The notes: a model not told the origin generated them from the sequence alone. A stretch of 18,551 bases of DNA from Acidobacteriota bacterium (GCA_003225595.1 QIAR01000029.1:1-18551), one strand, 5' to 3'. Shown: positions 1-8,295, counted from the first letter of the stretch. Made by a program: numbers and translations.

Positions 1-1
1 C

Positions 2-807
2 GTGGGTCTGAACATGGACGATGCCATATGGGACGTTACGGTATTTACGAAGAACCGTCAGCGCCTGCTCGCAGGCGACATAGCCGACGCCTTCTTCGCA
101 GCGGTGCTCAAGCAGGCACATCGGCGCGACCTGCTCTCAAATGAGCACTTCACCGTGGATGGGACTCTGCTGGAGGCATGGGCGGGACAGAAGAGTTTCC
201 GCCGCATCGAAGACAATCAGCAGCCGCCAGCGGCAGGAACTGGCGAATGCTCGAACCCAACGGTGAACTTTCACGGTGAGAAACGCAGCAACGAAACGCA
301 CTGTTCCATTACTGACCCCGATGCCATGTTGGCCCGCAAGAGCCTGGGCACTGGCGCGGTGCTGGCTTATCGTGGCCATCTCCTAACGGAAAATCGCAAC
401 GGTCTAGTCGTTTCGACGCTGACCACCCGAGCCTACGGTTCAGCAGAGCGCGATGCTGCACTGCTGATGGCCGAATCGCTGCCGGGAACACGCCGCGTCA
501 CTTTGGGCGGCGACAAAGGCTACGACACCCACGACTTTATCGCCGAACTGCGCCACATGGAGATAACTCCACACGTCGCACAGAACGCCATGAACCGCCG
601 CAGTGCCGTGGATGAGCGCACAACTCGGCATGAAGGGTATCGAATCAGCCAGAGGAAGCGAAAGCGAAAAGCGTCGGGCTATTACGCAAGCTACGGCATC
701 GCGGACTGGAGCGAGTCGGATGGATGTTCACATTCACGGCGGCAGCTTACAACTTGGTACGCATCCGCAATCTGATGCGCGGTGCCCCACAGCCTCAGTG
801 TGCCTGA
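2..807 (+). pseudogene. IS5-family transposase, 5' cut by window edge, internally deleted
   Basis: DDE transposase of the IS5 type (cut-and-paste transposition). The frame is open from the window start. The first catalytic Asp lies in the SVDGT-like stretch FTVDGTLLEAW, and the family signature HGEKRSNETH followed by GHLLTENRNGLVV is clear. The second Asp lies in LGGDKGYD. After QRKRKR (near 660) the reading changes frame: frame 1 runs on as nonsense to a stop at 773-775, while the authentic C-terminus (GLLRKLRHRGLERVGW, then FTFTAAAYNLVRIRNL) is in the next frame from 667 to the TGA at 805-807. Comparison with the family as I remember it says about 26 bases are missing at the junction, including the region (IEExFGW-like) that carries the catalytic Glu. 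The element should therefore be inactive in cis. The start lies outside the window. Confidence 0.85.
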
Positions 808-900
808 CGCCCAGTCAACCGCCTCTACACCCACCCCGAACAACCCACAAATAGACTCTGAAGAAACCTCGCAGAGGCGTGTTAGCACCGTGTCTGCTTG

Positions 901-920
901 TTTTTCAGCAGCCTGCTAGG
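901..920 (+). repeat. Probable right terminal inverted repeat of the IS5-type element
   Basis: The sequence TTTTTCAGCAGCCTGCTAGG ends the non-coding tail that follows the dead transposase. Read inward from the end it is CCTAGCAGGCTGCTGAAAAA, which resembles IS5-family ends as I remember them. The partner left end would lie before base 1, so pairing cannot be tested here. It sits only 15 bp from the stop codon of the next gene (936). Confidence 0.5.
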
Positions 921-935
921 AGCGATGCCGCCCGA

Positions 936-3359
936 TTAAGAACCTCCCGCTTGAAACAGCAGCGCCGCGGGTCCAATCATCACAGATCGGCTTGGCGGTA
1001 CAGGGAACTTATTGCCGGACAAATCGTAGTATTGCGTATATTGACTGGCAATAGTGTGGGCCGACGTGACGGAGCCGTTCCACATGATCTCAGCCTGATA
1101 GCCGCCTGGACGGGTGAGAAAACAAGTCCAAGTTGAGTCACTCGCCATAGAACAAGGAGTCGTCAGCGTTGACCCAACCAGCCATTTGTAGACTTCTCCA
1201 TAAGCTCTTCCTGCCTTGTGGATGCCGTTGACCGGATCCCAGAGAGTTCCAACACCCGCACCATCCCATAGATACCAGATGGAGCGTGCCGCACCATTCG
1301 ACCAGCTAAGAATCGCATGACGTGCCAGCCAAGCGGCTTGTTGCCCTTGATCGGGGAGATTGGTGTCCCTTCCCCAACCGTGCTCCGTGTCCCACAACGG
1401 TTTTGACCCCTGACCACGATTTTTCATGACACTTTTCATGTTTGCGACCAGCGGCGCGATAAGTTCTGGTGAATTGGTGACTCCGCTGGTGAAGCCTACG
1501 TATCCATGGAAGGGAATGATATCGGCGTAGGCGCCACCACCGGCGGCCAGATACGCGTCCATCCACTTGTAAGCGTTCGTTCCCTGGGGAGCAGGGCCTA
1601 ACACGTTGGCATTGGGATCTTGCGCTTTGATGATCTGATAAGCATCTCTTGCCATGGTCAGCAATTGAGCGGTAGTTCCCGTCCAGAAATTTGAGGCATT
1701 GGGCTCGTTCCAGAGTTCCCAATACTTGATCTTGCCCGCGTAACGGGTGCTAACCGCGGTGATAAAATCCTTCCAGTACTGCTCGTTCGCTGGGGGGTAA
1801 CACGATCCCGCAGGATTGTTGGTACACGTGCCTGTTGGATTTGAAGATGCCCAAGCTGGCGTCCTGCCGAACGTGTAAAGCAGATCTACCCCGTGAGATT
1901 GAGTGAGACTGAGCAGATTGTCCAAGGCCGTCCAGTTGTAAACGCCTTTGGCGGTGTTTATATCCGACCAGCTCACTGCCGGGTACACGTTCCACGTCCG
2001 AAAAGTACCAAACCCAACTGAGGGCCAGCCGTGTCTGGCGGCATTAGTCTCATGCAGCCCGAAAAAAACGCCAGGCGTCCCGCTTGTTTGCACGGTGGCC
2101 GAGACGGTCGCATTACTGGTACTCGCAGAAAAAATTCCCGAGCTGTCTGTAACGGTGAGCGTTGCTCCGGTTGTTGGATTAATCGAAGACGCTGCCTGGT
2201 GGCCCTTGCCGTGGGTGCGAACATTCTGGGTAGTCGCTGAGGTGAGTCCCAAGTTGTCTGTGACACTGAGCTTCACCGTGTACGATGCGGCGGTGGTGTA
2301 AGTGTGAGAAGCGGTGACAGTCCTAGCCTTTGTTCCATCGCCGAAATCGATGACCCGCGAAACAATACTGCCGTCTGTATCTGAACTGCCTGAGGAGTCC
2401 GCTATCACCGTCAAAGGAACGGCCCCTTTCTGCGGAGACACAGTGAGCAGTGCAGCAGGGGGAATATCCGCAGCAGTGGTGCTCCCGAAAAACTCTCCCA
2501 ACTGGGATGCGGTCGCTCCTGTTCCGGGAAATCCACTAGTAATGCCCAGAGCTTGCATGGACAGTCTCAAAGTGCTCTGGTGTTGATAAAGACTGGTGGA
2601 TTTGTAACCTGCTTTCACCTTCGGACCCACCGCAACCCACACCACCCGGCCGCCACCATTGGTGTTGTCGCCGCCTGACTCGTCAAACAAGATGATTAGC
2701 AAGCCATTTTGCTGGAATCCTGCGCTGGCGATCAGCGGGGCGATGTTCGTCTTCAGCCAAGTGTCCGCCACTGTCAGCGAGCAGTCATGCGCGTCGTTGC
2801 ACAGGTTAGGAACAATGAAGGAATAATCGGGGAATTGGTTATTTCCCAAGTCGATTGGAAAGTGCGTGAAAGGTACCAAGTTCTGACACTGGACCGAGCT
2901 GCCCACCACATCGGAAAAATAGGCAAGAGGATTGTGACGCCTCACATACTGGCCACTACTGCCCCCGAGGTAGCATGGAGAAGGCATGCCCTCCGCGTAG
3001 GATTTCCACGTTTTCCCATGGATCAAGAGCTGGCGCACCACGTTGTCGATGTTCAAGCCTCCAGCAGGCGGCACGTAACCATCGTTGTTGGTGAAGATTT
3101 GTCCTGCGGTCATCATGAAATAGTTGCCAATTGAAGGGTGGGTATTGGCGTAGTACTGAGTAGCCAAGCCATACTTGGCAATGAGACCGTTCAGATAGGG
3201 CATCGCTGTGGTACCTACGACGCTGGAGTAGTTATGGTTCTCCTCCACCACAATGAACACATGCCCGTACTGTGGTACTTGAGCGTAAGATGTTGTTAAC
3301 AGGACCAGAACTTGGCATGCTAGAAAAAACAATTTTCTTAAGGGCAGACAGATGTGCAT
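936..3359 (-). CDS. Secreted phosphoesterase - PKD - glycoside hydrolase (GH39-like) fusion
   Basis: 807-residue exported protein. The start is ATG at 3359, preceded by AAGGGAG 7-9 bases upstream and followed by a signal peptide (LRKLFFLACQVLVLLTTSYA, residues 8-27). The frame stays open to 3617, but that extension is repeat-derived. Residues 30-292 are a PF04185-type phosphoesterase: VVEENHNY (E40, N41), THPSIGNYF, PNLCNDAHDC and LFDESGGD (D226, E227) match the Glu-Asn and Asp-Glu catalytic/metal positions known in AcpA and phospholipase C relatives. Residues 305-380 are a PKD domain. Residues about 430-735 are a clan-A glycoside hydrolase barrel resembling GH39, with acid/base E552 in ELWNEPN and nucleophile E659 in WDTEHGW. 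Residues 735-807 are a beta-rich tail. The fusion suggests dephosphorylation and glycan cleavage by one polypeptide outside the cytoplasm (inference). The PKD-coding segment is almost identical to that in the gene at 6231. Confidence 0.88.
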   Translation of the reverse strand: MHICLPLRKLFFLACQVLVLLTTSYAQVPQYGHVFIVVEENHNYSSVVGTTAMPYLNGLIAKYGLATQYYANTHPSIGNYFMMTAGQIFTNNDGYVPPAGGLNIDNVVRQLLIHGKTWKSYAEGMPSPCYLGGSSGQYVRRHNPLAYFSDVVGSSVQCQNLVPFTHFPIDLGNNQFPDYSFIVPNLCNDAHDCSLTVADTWLKTNIAPLIASAGFQQNGLLIILFDESGGDNTNGGGRVVWVAVGPKVKAGYKSTSLYQHQSTLRLSMQALGITSGFPGTGATASQLGEFFGSTTAADIPPAALLTVSPQKGAVPLTVIADSSGSSDTDGSIVSRVIDFGDGTKARTVTASHTYTTAASYTVKLSVTDNLGLTSATTQNVRTHGKGHQAASSINPTTGATLTVTDSSGIFSASTSNATVSATVQTSGTPGVFFGLHETNAARHGWPSVGFGTFRTWNVYPAVSWSDINTAKGVYNWTALDNLLSLTQSHGVDLLYTFGRTPAWASSNPTGTCTNNPAGSCYPPANEQYWKDFITAVSTRYAGKIKYWELWNEPNASNFWTGTTAQLLTMARDAYQIIKAQDPNANVLGPAPQGTNAYKWMDAYLAAGGGAYADIIPFHGYVGFTSGVTNSPELIAPLVANMKSVMKNRGQGSKPLWDTEHGWGRDTNLPDQGQQAAWLARHAILSWSNGAARSIWYLWDGAGVGTLWDPVNGIHKAGRAYGEVYKWLVGSTLTTPCSMASDSTWTCFLTRPGGYQAEIMWNGSVTSAHTIASQYTQYYDLSGNKFPVPPSRSVMIGPAALLFQAGGS
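2220..2444 (-). repeat. 225-bp PKD-coding repeat, copy 1
   Basis: This segment encodes 75 residues of PKD domain and matches 6735-6959 with a single mismatch (C at 2323 versus T at 6838, giving Arg versus Lys). Both copies are on the same strand at an offset of 4515 bp. The flanking protein sequence is unrelated on both sides, so similarity starts and stops abruptly at the module edges. Confidence 0.95.
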
Positions 3360-3484
3360 TTGGGGGCTCCCTTGTAGGGTCTTTTCTCTTCCAGATTTTT
3401 CGGCCAGCACAAAATCTCGTCTCGAAACCATCACATCCTGCGGGATAGTTCCGATTTGAGTCCTTGGACGTGCCTTGCACCGAA

Positions 3485-3548
3485 CGCAAAACGAAGGGCG
3501 ACAAACGAAGGGCGCAAAACGAAGGGCTACAAACGAACGAAGGGCTAC
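3485..3548. repeat. 14-bp tandem repeat (core ACGAAGGGC), four units
   Basis: The core ACGAAGGGC begins at 3491, 3505, 3519 and 3537. The first three are spaced exactly 14 bp, and the last is displaced by a 4-bp ACGA insertion. Units read roughly CAAAACGAAGGGCG. It lies 130-190 bp upstream of the start of the minus-strand phosphoesterase-hydrolase gene, between that start and the palindromic element at 3630-3681. It accounts for the repetitive pseudo-protein seen if that gene is wrongly extended upstream. Confidence 0.85.
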
Positions 3549-3629
3549 GCGACTGCGGGCACCGGCCTGGGCCCAATACCTCGTGGTCTGATCTTGCTGG
3601 GCAGAATACATGAGCATCTACATAGGCTC

Positions 3630-3681
3630 AAGAAAATTCCGGAAAGAAATGAACGAACTATTGGTTTTAAAACTAATGGTT
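3630..3681 (-). promoter_or_regulatory. Shared palindromic upstream element, copy 1
   Basis: This 52-bp block aligns without gaps to 8244-8295 with 8 mismatches. It contains a 26-bp imperfect palindrome (3656-3681) centred on GTTTTAAAAC, and a TTCCGGAA-like palindrome next to it. It lies about 270 bp upstream of the start at 3359; copy 2 lies about 90 bp upstream of the paralogue at 8158. Conservation of a dyad upstream of two paralogues suggests an operator or promoter region. Simple retention after gene duplication is the alternative. Confidence 0.55.
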
Positions 3682-4004
3682 AAATCTGCGACGCATGATG
3701 GCAAAGAGCGAAGTCGTGCTCGCGGAGAGTCCGGAAATTCTATTTCGTGGCGTGGAAGAAGTACCACCCAGCAACCCTCTTGCAGCCGCTTGCGAGAAAA
3801 GGAGTGCTTACTCGCGATGGGGTCCTAACAGAGCTAATGAGGATCAAGACCGAAATGGGGAGATGAGCGCGTATCCGTTTGGAACACTGATTTTCAAAAC
3901 TTTGATCCGCCGCCCATCACTTGACCGTAATTCCGCTAGAGGCACACTTTCTCCGTTGTTCGTGGCTGGGGGCCGGTTTCCTACGCCTATGCGGAAGCGA
4001 CTCA
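3682..4004. other. No gene recognised
   Basis: Between the palindromic element and the IS630 remnant I see no convincing coding sequence, hairpin terminator or RNA gene. The plus-strand frame open from 3695 runs antisense through the transposase remnant and has no ribosome binding site. Confidence 0.5.
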
Positions 4005-4292
4005 CGATCAGCAGTTGTGAAGTTCCACAGTTTCCGCGCCAGATCTGCGACCGAAGTGAACACGCCTCGGACAATGACATCGCGCTGGATCTTGGCAAGC
4101 CACAACTCGTCCTGATTCGAGTAGGTCGGCGTGAAGTGAAACCGGACTTTCAGATTCTGCTCTAGAAACTCCTCCACAGCCTTGGCTTTGTGGGCCGACA
4201 GATTGTCCAGGACGATGTGGATTTGAACCGTGGACCAGAAAGGCTCCGAGACAAACCAGCGTGGTGTACAATGCCGCCTGCTCGGATTCCAA
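4005..4292 (-). pseudogene. IS630-family transposase remnant (C-terminal part)
   Basis: In one minus-strand frame the reading IHIVLDNLSAHKAKAVEEFL, then VRFHFTPTY, NQDELWLAKIQRDV and GVFTSVADLARKL is the C-terminal half of an IS630-type DDE transposase. The Asp of LDN and the Glu of the NQxE motif are visible. About three residues usually found between FTPTYS and NQ are missing. Upstream the frame changes at about 4235: ALYTTLVCL is read in another frame before STVQIHIV. No N-terminal half is present. The piece abuts the start of an IS256 remnant on the opposite strand at about 4293, so the two fragments were joined by rearrangement or nested insertion. Confidence 0.8.
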
Positions 4293-4293
4293 A

Positions 4294-4607
4294 ATGGAAA
4301 TCCTCGCTTACCAAGGTATTCCACGGAATAGCGACAGCGAAGCACGTATCAAACAGTTTCCGAAAGCCCTGATTGAAGAACTCTTGCAGGTGGAAATCAA
4401 CCGACATCTCGGAGCAACGCTACGAGTGCTCCGACGACAGAAGGGACTGGCGCAACGGCTCCTATGAACGAACGCTCTCAACGCGCTGCGGCACCGTCGA
4501 GGATCCTGCGCGTCCCGCGAACGCGAAACAACGCCTACGACCCCAGCTCTTCGACCGCTACGAGCGTAGAAAAAGCGTGGATGAACTAAGGTACCCAGGG
4601 GTTAGTC
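4294..4607 (+). pseudogene. IS256 (mutator)-family transposase remnant (N-terminal part)
   Basis: The plus-strand reading starts with ATG at 4294 (MEILAYQGIPRNSD) and gives KALIEELLQVEINRHLGA, then in another frame RYECSDDRRDWRNGSYERTL and STRCGTVED, then VPRTRNN in a third frame, then LRPQLFDRYERRKSVDEL. Pieced together these are the N-terminal region of an IS256-type transposase (ELL..EI..HLG, YERS..R..WRNG.YERTL, RVPR, PQLF.RY.R). At least three frameshifts separate them and none of the DDE catalytic core is present. It ends just before the lipoprotein gene at 4611, which may have lost its native promoter to this insertion. Confidence 0.8.
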
Positions 4608-4610
4608 GCT

Positions 4611-6128
4611 ATGGCTCACCATCCAATGCGAGGTTTCCGAGTACCCGCGGCCCCGGAAACATCAACGAGGCGAATTCTCGTGTGCCTCCGAGTGTTCGGC
4701 CTCTTGCTGACATTCTCATTCTCCGGGTGGATTCTAACCGGATGTTCGGGGCTAAAGGGCTCACAATCCATTAATTCCGCTGCCCCCTCGATCACGCTGC
4801 AGCCGGCAAACCAGAGCGTGACGGCAGGGCAGACGGCGACCTTCACCGTGGCAGCGACGGGCACCGCCCCGCTAAGCTATCAGTGGCGGAAGAATGGGAC
4901 GGCCGTCGCCGGGGCAACCTCGTCCACCTACGCCATGCCGTCGACGACCAGTTCCGACAACGGCTCTCAATTCAGCGTGGTGGTCAGCAACACGGCAGGA
5001 AGTGTGACCAGCGCCGCCGCCACGCTCACAGTAAGTGCAGCACCGGTGGCCCCCTCGATCACGAAGCAACCGGCCAGCCAGAGCGTAACGGCAGGCCAGA
5101 CCGCGACTTTCACCGTGACAGCGACGGGCACCGCCGCCCCATTGGGCTATCAGTGGCGGAAGAATGGGACGGCCATCGCCGGGGCAGCATCGTCTAGCTA
5201 CACCACGCCGCCCACGACGAGTTCCGACAACGGCTCTCAATTTAGCGTGGTGGTCAGCAACAGGGCAGGAAGTGTGACCAGCACCGCCGCCACGCTCACA
5301 GTATCAAGTTCCGCCCAGCCACCGTTCGGACACGTTTTCATCGTCGTCGAGGAAAACACCAATTATGCTCAAGTGATTGGCAGTGCATCTATGCCGTATC
5401 TCAATGGTTTGATAAACCAGTACGGGCTTGCCACGCAGTATTACGCGAACACCCACCCGTCGATCGGCAACTACTTCATGCTGACGACCGGGCAAATCCT
5501 CACGAACAACGACGGCGAGGTTCCCCAAGGCTTCCCGGTCTCGGCGGACAACGTGGTGCGAGAGCTCGTGGCCGTGGGCAAGACCTGGAAAGCCTACGCC
5601 GAGGATCTGCCGTCGGTCGGCTACACCGGGGGCAACAGCGGCAACTACGCGGTGCGGCACAATCCCCTGGCGTACATGACTGACGTGCAGAACAGTTCGG
5701 TACAGAAACAGAATCTCGTGCCGTTTACCCAATTCCCGCAGGATCTGGCCAGCGGGAACCTACCCGACTATTCGTTCATCGTGCCGAACCTGTGCAATGA
5801 TGCCCATGACTGCGGCCTCAATGTGGCGGACACTTGGCTGCAGGCGAACATTGGCCCGCTGATTACGAGCCAACAGTTCCAAAGGGACGGGCTGCTCATC
5901 ATCGTGTTCGACGAGTCAGACAGCGATAACACACACGGCGGAGGTCGGGTGGTGGCACTTCTTATCAGCCCACCGTCCTCCAGGACCGCTTATCAGTCCA
6001 CGACGCTCTATCAGCACCAAAGCGTTCTGCGTCTGATGCTCGAAGGCCTGGGCATCAAGACGCTCCCCGGGGCTGCCGCCACTGCTCCGAAGATGTGGGA
6101 GTTCTTCACGTTTCCCCCGCCATCGTGA
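4611..6128 (+). CDS. Ig-like domain phosphoesterase lipoprotein
   Basis: 505 residues. The start at 4611 follows AGGGG by 9 bases; an internal ATG at 4626 is possible. A hydrophobic segment (residues 22-44) ends in the lipobox LTGC, with Cys45 as the likely lipidated residue, so the product should be membrane-anchored and face outward or into the periplasm. Residues 58-142 and 148-232 are two Ig-like repeats (QSVTAGQTATFTV, YQWRKNGTA, FSVVVSN.AGSVTS.AATLTV). Residues 239-500 are a PF04185-type phosphoesterase with VVEENTNY (E248, N249), THPSIGNYF, PNLCNDAHDC and VFDESDSD (D434, E435). The catalytic domain is clearly paralogous to the one at 936-3359, but the accessory domains sit on the N-terminal side instead of the C-terminal side. 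It converges with the gene at 6231. It begins directly after an IS256 remnant, so its expression is uncertain. Substrate unknown. Confidence 0.87.
   Translation: MAHHPMRGFRVPAAPETSTRRILVCLRVFGLLLTFSFSGWILTGCSGLKGSQSINSAAPSITLQPANQSVTAGQTATFTVAATGTAPLSYQWRKNGTAVAGATSSTYAMPSTTSSDNGSQFSVVVSNTAGSVTSAAATLTVSAAPVAPSITKQPASQSVTAGQTATFTVTATGTAAPLGYQWRKNGTAIAGAASSSYTTPPTTSSDNGSQFSVVVSNRAGSVTSTAATLTVSSSAQPPFGHVFIVVEENTNYAQVIGSASMPYLNGLINQYGLATQYYANTHPSIGNYFMLTTGQILTNNDGEVPQGFPVSADNVVRELVAVGKTWKAYAEDLPSVGYTGGNSGNYAVRHNPLAYMTDVQNSSVQKQNLVPFTQFPQDLASGNLPDYSFIVPNLCNDAHDCGLNVADTWLQANIGPLITSQQFQRDGLLIIVFDESDSDNTHGGGRVVALLISPPSSRTAYQSTTLYQHQSVLRLMLEGLGIKTLPGAAATAPKMWEFFTFPPPS
4782..5306 (+). repeat. Tandem Ig-like domain repeat (two units)
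   Basis: Units at about 4782-5036 and 5052-5306 (85 codons each, one indel) are highly similar at DNA as well as protein level, for example the shared stretches around CAGTGGCGGAAGAATGGGAC and TTCCGACAACGGCTCTCAAT. This indicates a recent internal duplication of one Ig-like module. Confidence 0.9.
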
Positions 6129-6230
6129 AGGGCCCCACTGTACCGGTGGTAGATGACGTTGCACAGCCTGAATTCCCCCAAGCCTAAAAGGCGCGGGAAG
6201 GATTGTAGCCAGGAAGAAGCTCTCGCTCGC

Positions 6231-8158
6231 CTATTTGATCTGTAGCATGCCGTCATCAAAGCGAACTAGTGTCGGCACGGTACTGCGGTAGACATCGAAC
6301 AAGAAGCGCACATATGCCTTGCCCTTCGGCACGGTATATGTGCCGTGCAAGAACGTCCAAGTCCCGACCGTTTTCACCGTGTCAGGAACGGGACCGACGT
6401 GGAGGATATTCTTGTGGTGGGCATCACTTAGCTGAATCTTCCAGCGTGCGTATCCATCTCCAGAGACACGATAGACCCAGCCTCCAAAGGTTATTACCTG
6501 TCCGGGGTTGACCGGTATGTACAGAGGACGGCCCTTGGCATCGGCCACAAAGTAGGCCACGTACTGAGCTGGTCCCGCCCTCGCCTCCGCGTAGTTCGTA
6601 CCGCCATGAGCTCTCGCGGCATCATGCACTACTGCAACCGTTGTACGTCCTCTTTGATTGATTACCCAGCCGATGGGGCCGAGCTCAAAGCCCGAATTGT
6701 GGCCGTTTCCATGGCCACCGTGCTGGCGGACGGAAACATTCTGGGTAGTCGCTGAGGTGAGTCCCAAGTTGTCTGTGACACTGAGCTTCACCGTGTACGA
6801 TGCGGCGGTGGTGTAAGTGTGAGAAGCGGTGACAGTCTTAGCCTTTGTTCCATCGCCGAAATCGATGACCCGCGAAACAATACTGCCGTCTGTATCTGAA
6901 CTGCCTGAGGAGTCCGCTATCACCGTCAAAGGAACGGCCCCTTTCTGCGGAGACACAGTCAGGACGGCAGTGGGAGGCACTAGGACTGGAGTTACTGTAA
7001 CCGTCGCGCTGGCAGATTTTGCGGTATCTGCGACACTGGTCGCCTTAACCGTACCAATGGTTTTCGCGGTCACTGTGGGTGCTGTGAACAAGCCCGTGCT
7101 GGAGACTGTGCCCTTGGTGGCCGTCCATGTCACCCCTGTATTGGTTGTTCCTGTAACCGAGCCTGTAAACTGCAGCGTATTTCCTGACAGAATCGTCGAT
7201 GAAGTGGGAGAAACGAAAACGGATACGGTGCTCCCTCCCGTGCTCGCTAAGCCTGTTATGGCCCGCAAATCAGCGGCGGTGATTAACTGCCCTTGTTGCA
7301 TGACAGGAAGACCAAGCATAAGTTCAATGGTTTTCAAAAGCGCCGCGTGGCTGCCAATTCCAGTCTGCGTGATGTTGCCCGCATGGGCCGTGGGGGCAAT
7401 GATGGCATTGGGCACGGGATGGTCTTCGTCGTACCAGACCAGCACTGCGGTGTTGCCCGCTAAGTAATCCGAGCTGTTCAGGACGGCTTGAACGTGGGCG
7501 CTTGCCCAAGCATCGACCGTGCTGTTATTGCAGTCGTGGCCGTCGTTGCACAGGGTTGGGGTGATAAAGGCATAGGTCGGCAGGTTGTTTGCGTTGAATT
7601 CCGAATAGGGACGAACCTCAGTTGAGCAGAAGTCATGGTCGTTGTGCGTCACTCCGGAACTATCGGTGTAGCTGCCGTAGTAGTAGAGCCCCGGGATGTG
7701 CTTAGCGGCATTGCCAGCGGCGGAGCAGCCAGTAGTAGCGCCTTCTACATAACTTCTCGCCGTACCCCCAGCCAGACGAACCTGGCGGAAGATATTGTTA
7801 TCCGTAGACCGGCACGTGGCCGAAGGGTTGCAGTCATTCACGGTGGCCAGGTTGTTCACCCCGCTGGTCTCCCCAATGTATTGTGTAAGGCTGTTCTGCG
7901 AGGTGTTGGTTTCCGCCCAATCTGAGAAGTAGGAACAAGACGCAGCCAGGGAGTGCATATAGGGCATGGCGGTTGCGCCAAAGCCGATGCCGCCCGTCCC
8001 CGACCAAGTGCGGTTTTCGAACGAGAAGACCACCACGTGCTGGTAGCGGTGGGCGGAGGGGCGGTGGAGGCACAGGTTTGGGTCGGTGCTGCCTGCGCCA
8101 GCAAGGGCACGCACAACATCATCAAGATAAGCAGCCAATTACTCATGGGGGAACTCAT
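6231..8158 (-). CDS. Secreted phosphoesterase - Ig-like - PKD - carbohydrate-binding-like protein, frameshifted near N-terminus
   Basis: The main frame is open from a TTG at 8138 to 6231. The likely true start is ATG at 8158, in another frame: it has GGAG 8 bases upstream and encodes a good signal peptide (NWLLILMMLCVPLLAQA). The mature frame begins before HRYQHVVVFSFENRTW. One missing base in the C-rich stretch at about 8060-8090 would join them. Numbered from the TTG, residues 30-297 are a divergent PF04185-type phosphoesterase (FSFENRTW E41/N42, PTLCNDGHDC, VWYDEDHP D237/E238). Residues 303-383 are an Ig-like/BIG2-type domain and 391-468 a PKD domain nearly identical to that of the gene at 936. 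Residues 480-635 are a beta-sandwich resembling CBM4/9 modules (NSGFELGPIGW ... FDDGMLQIK). If the frameshift is real, the protein is not exported or not made. Confidence 0.85.
6735..6959 (-). repeat. 225-bp PKD-coding repeat, copy 2
   Basis: Same-strand copy of 2220-2444 with one mismatch in 225 bp. It encodes the PKD domain of the phosphoesterase at 6231-8158. Confidence 0.95.
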
Positions 8159-8243
8159 GGGGAGAACTCCTTTTTTAGGTCTGACTCAACTAGTTGTTGA
8201 ATTGCCACTGGAGGGATTGCGTGTTGGCATAGTAAGTGGTGGC

Positions 8244-8295
8244 AAGGAAACTCCGGAGGGAAATGAACTAACTATTAGTTTTAAAACTATTGATT
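8244..8295 (-). promoter_or_regulatory. Shared palindromic upstream element, copy 2
   Basis: Ungapped 52-bp match to 3630-3681 (44 identical positions by eye). It contains a perfect 14-bp palindrome TAGTTTTAAAACTA inside a 26-bp imperfect dyad (8270-8295), and CTCCGGAG (8251-8258), itself palindromic. It sits about 90 bp upstream of the ATG at 8158, a plausible place for a promoter or activator site. Confidence 0.55.

Noticed and set aside
3485..3548. Possible CRISPR array
   Set aside because: The units are 14 bp with 5-bp variable parts and no spacers of CRISPR length, and no cas genes are present.
3360..3617. N-terminal extension of the phosphoesterase-hydrolase gene
   Set aside because: It translates the 14-bp tandem repeat into repetitive Arg/Phe-rich sequence and would bury the signal peptide. 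The ATG at 3359 has its own ribosome binding site.
3695..4165. 156-codon plus-strand frame
   Set aside because: It has no ribosome binding site, and its second half is antisense to the IS630 transposase remnant.
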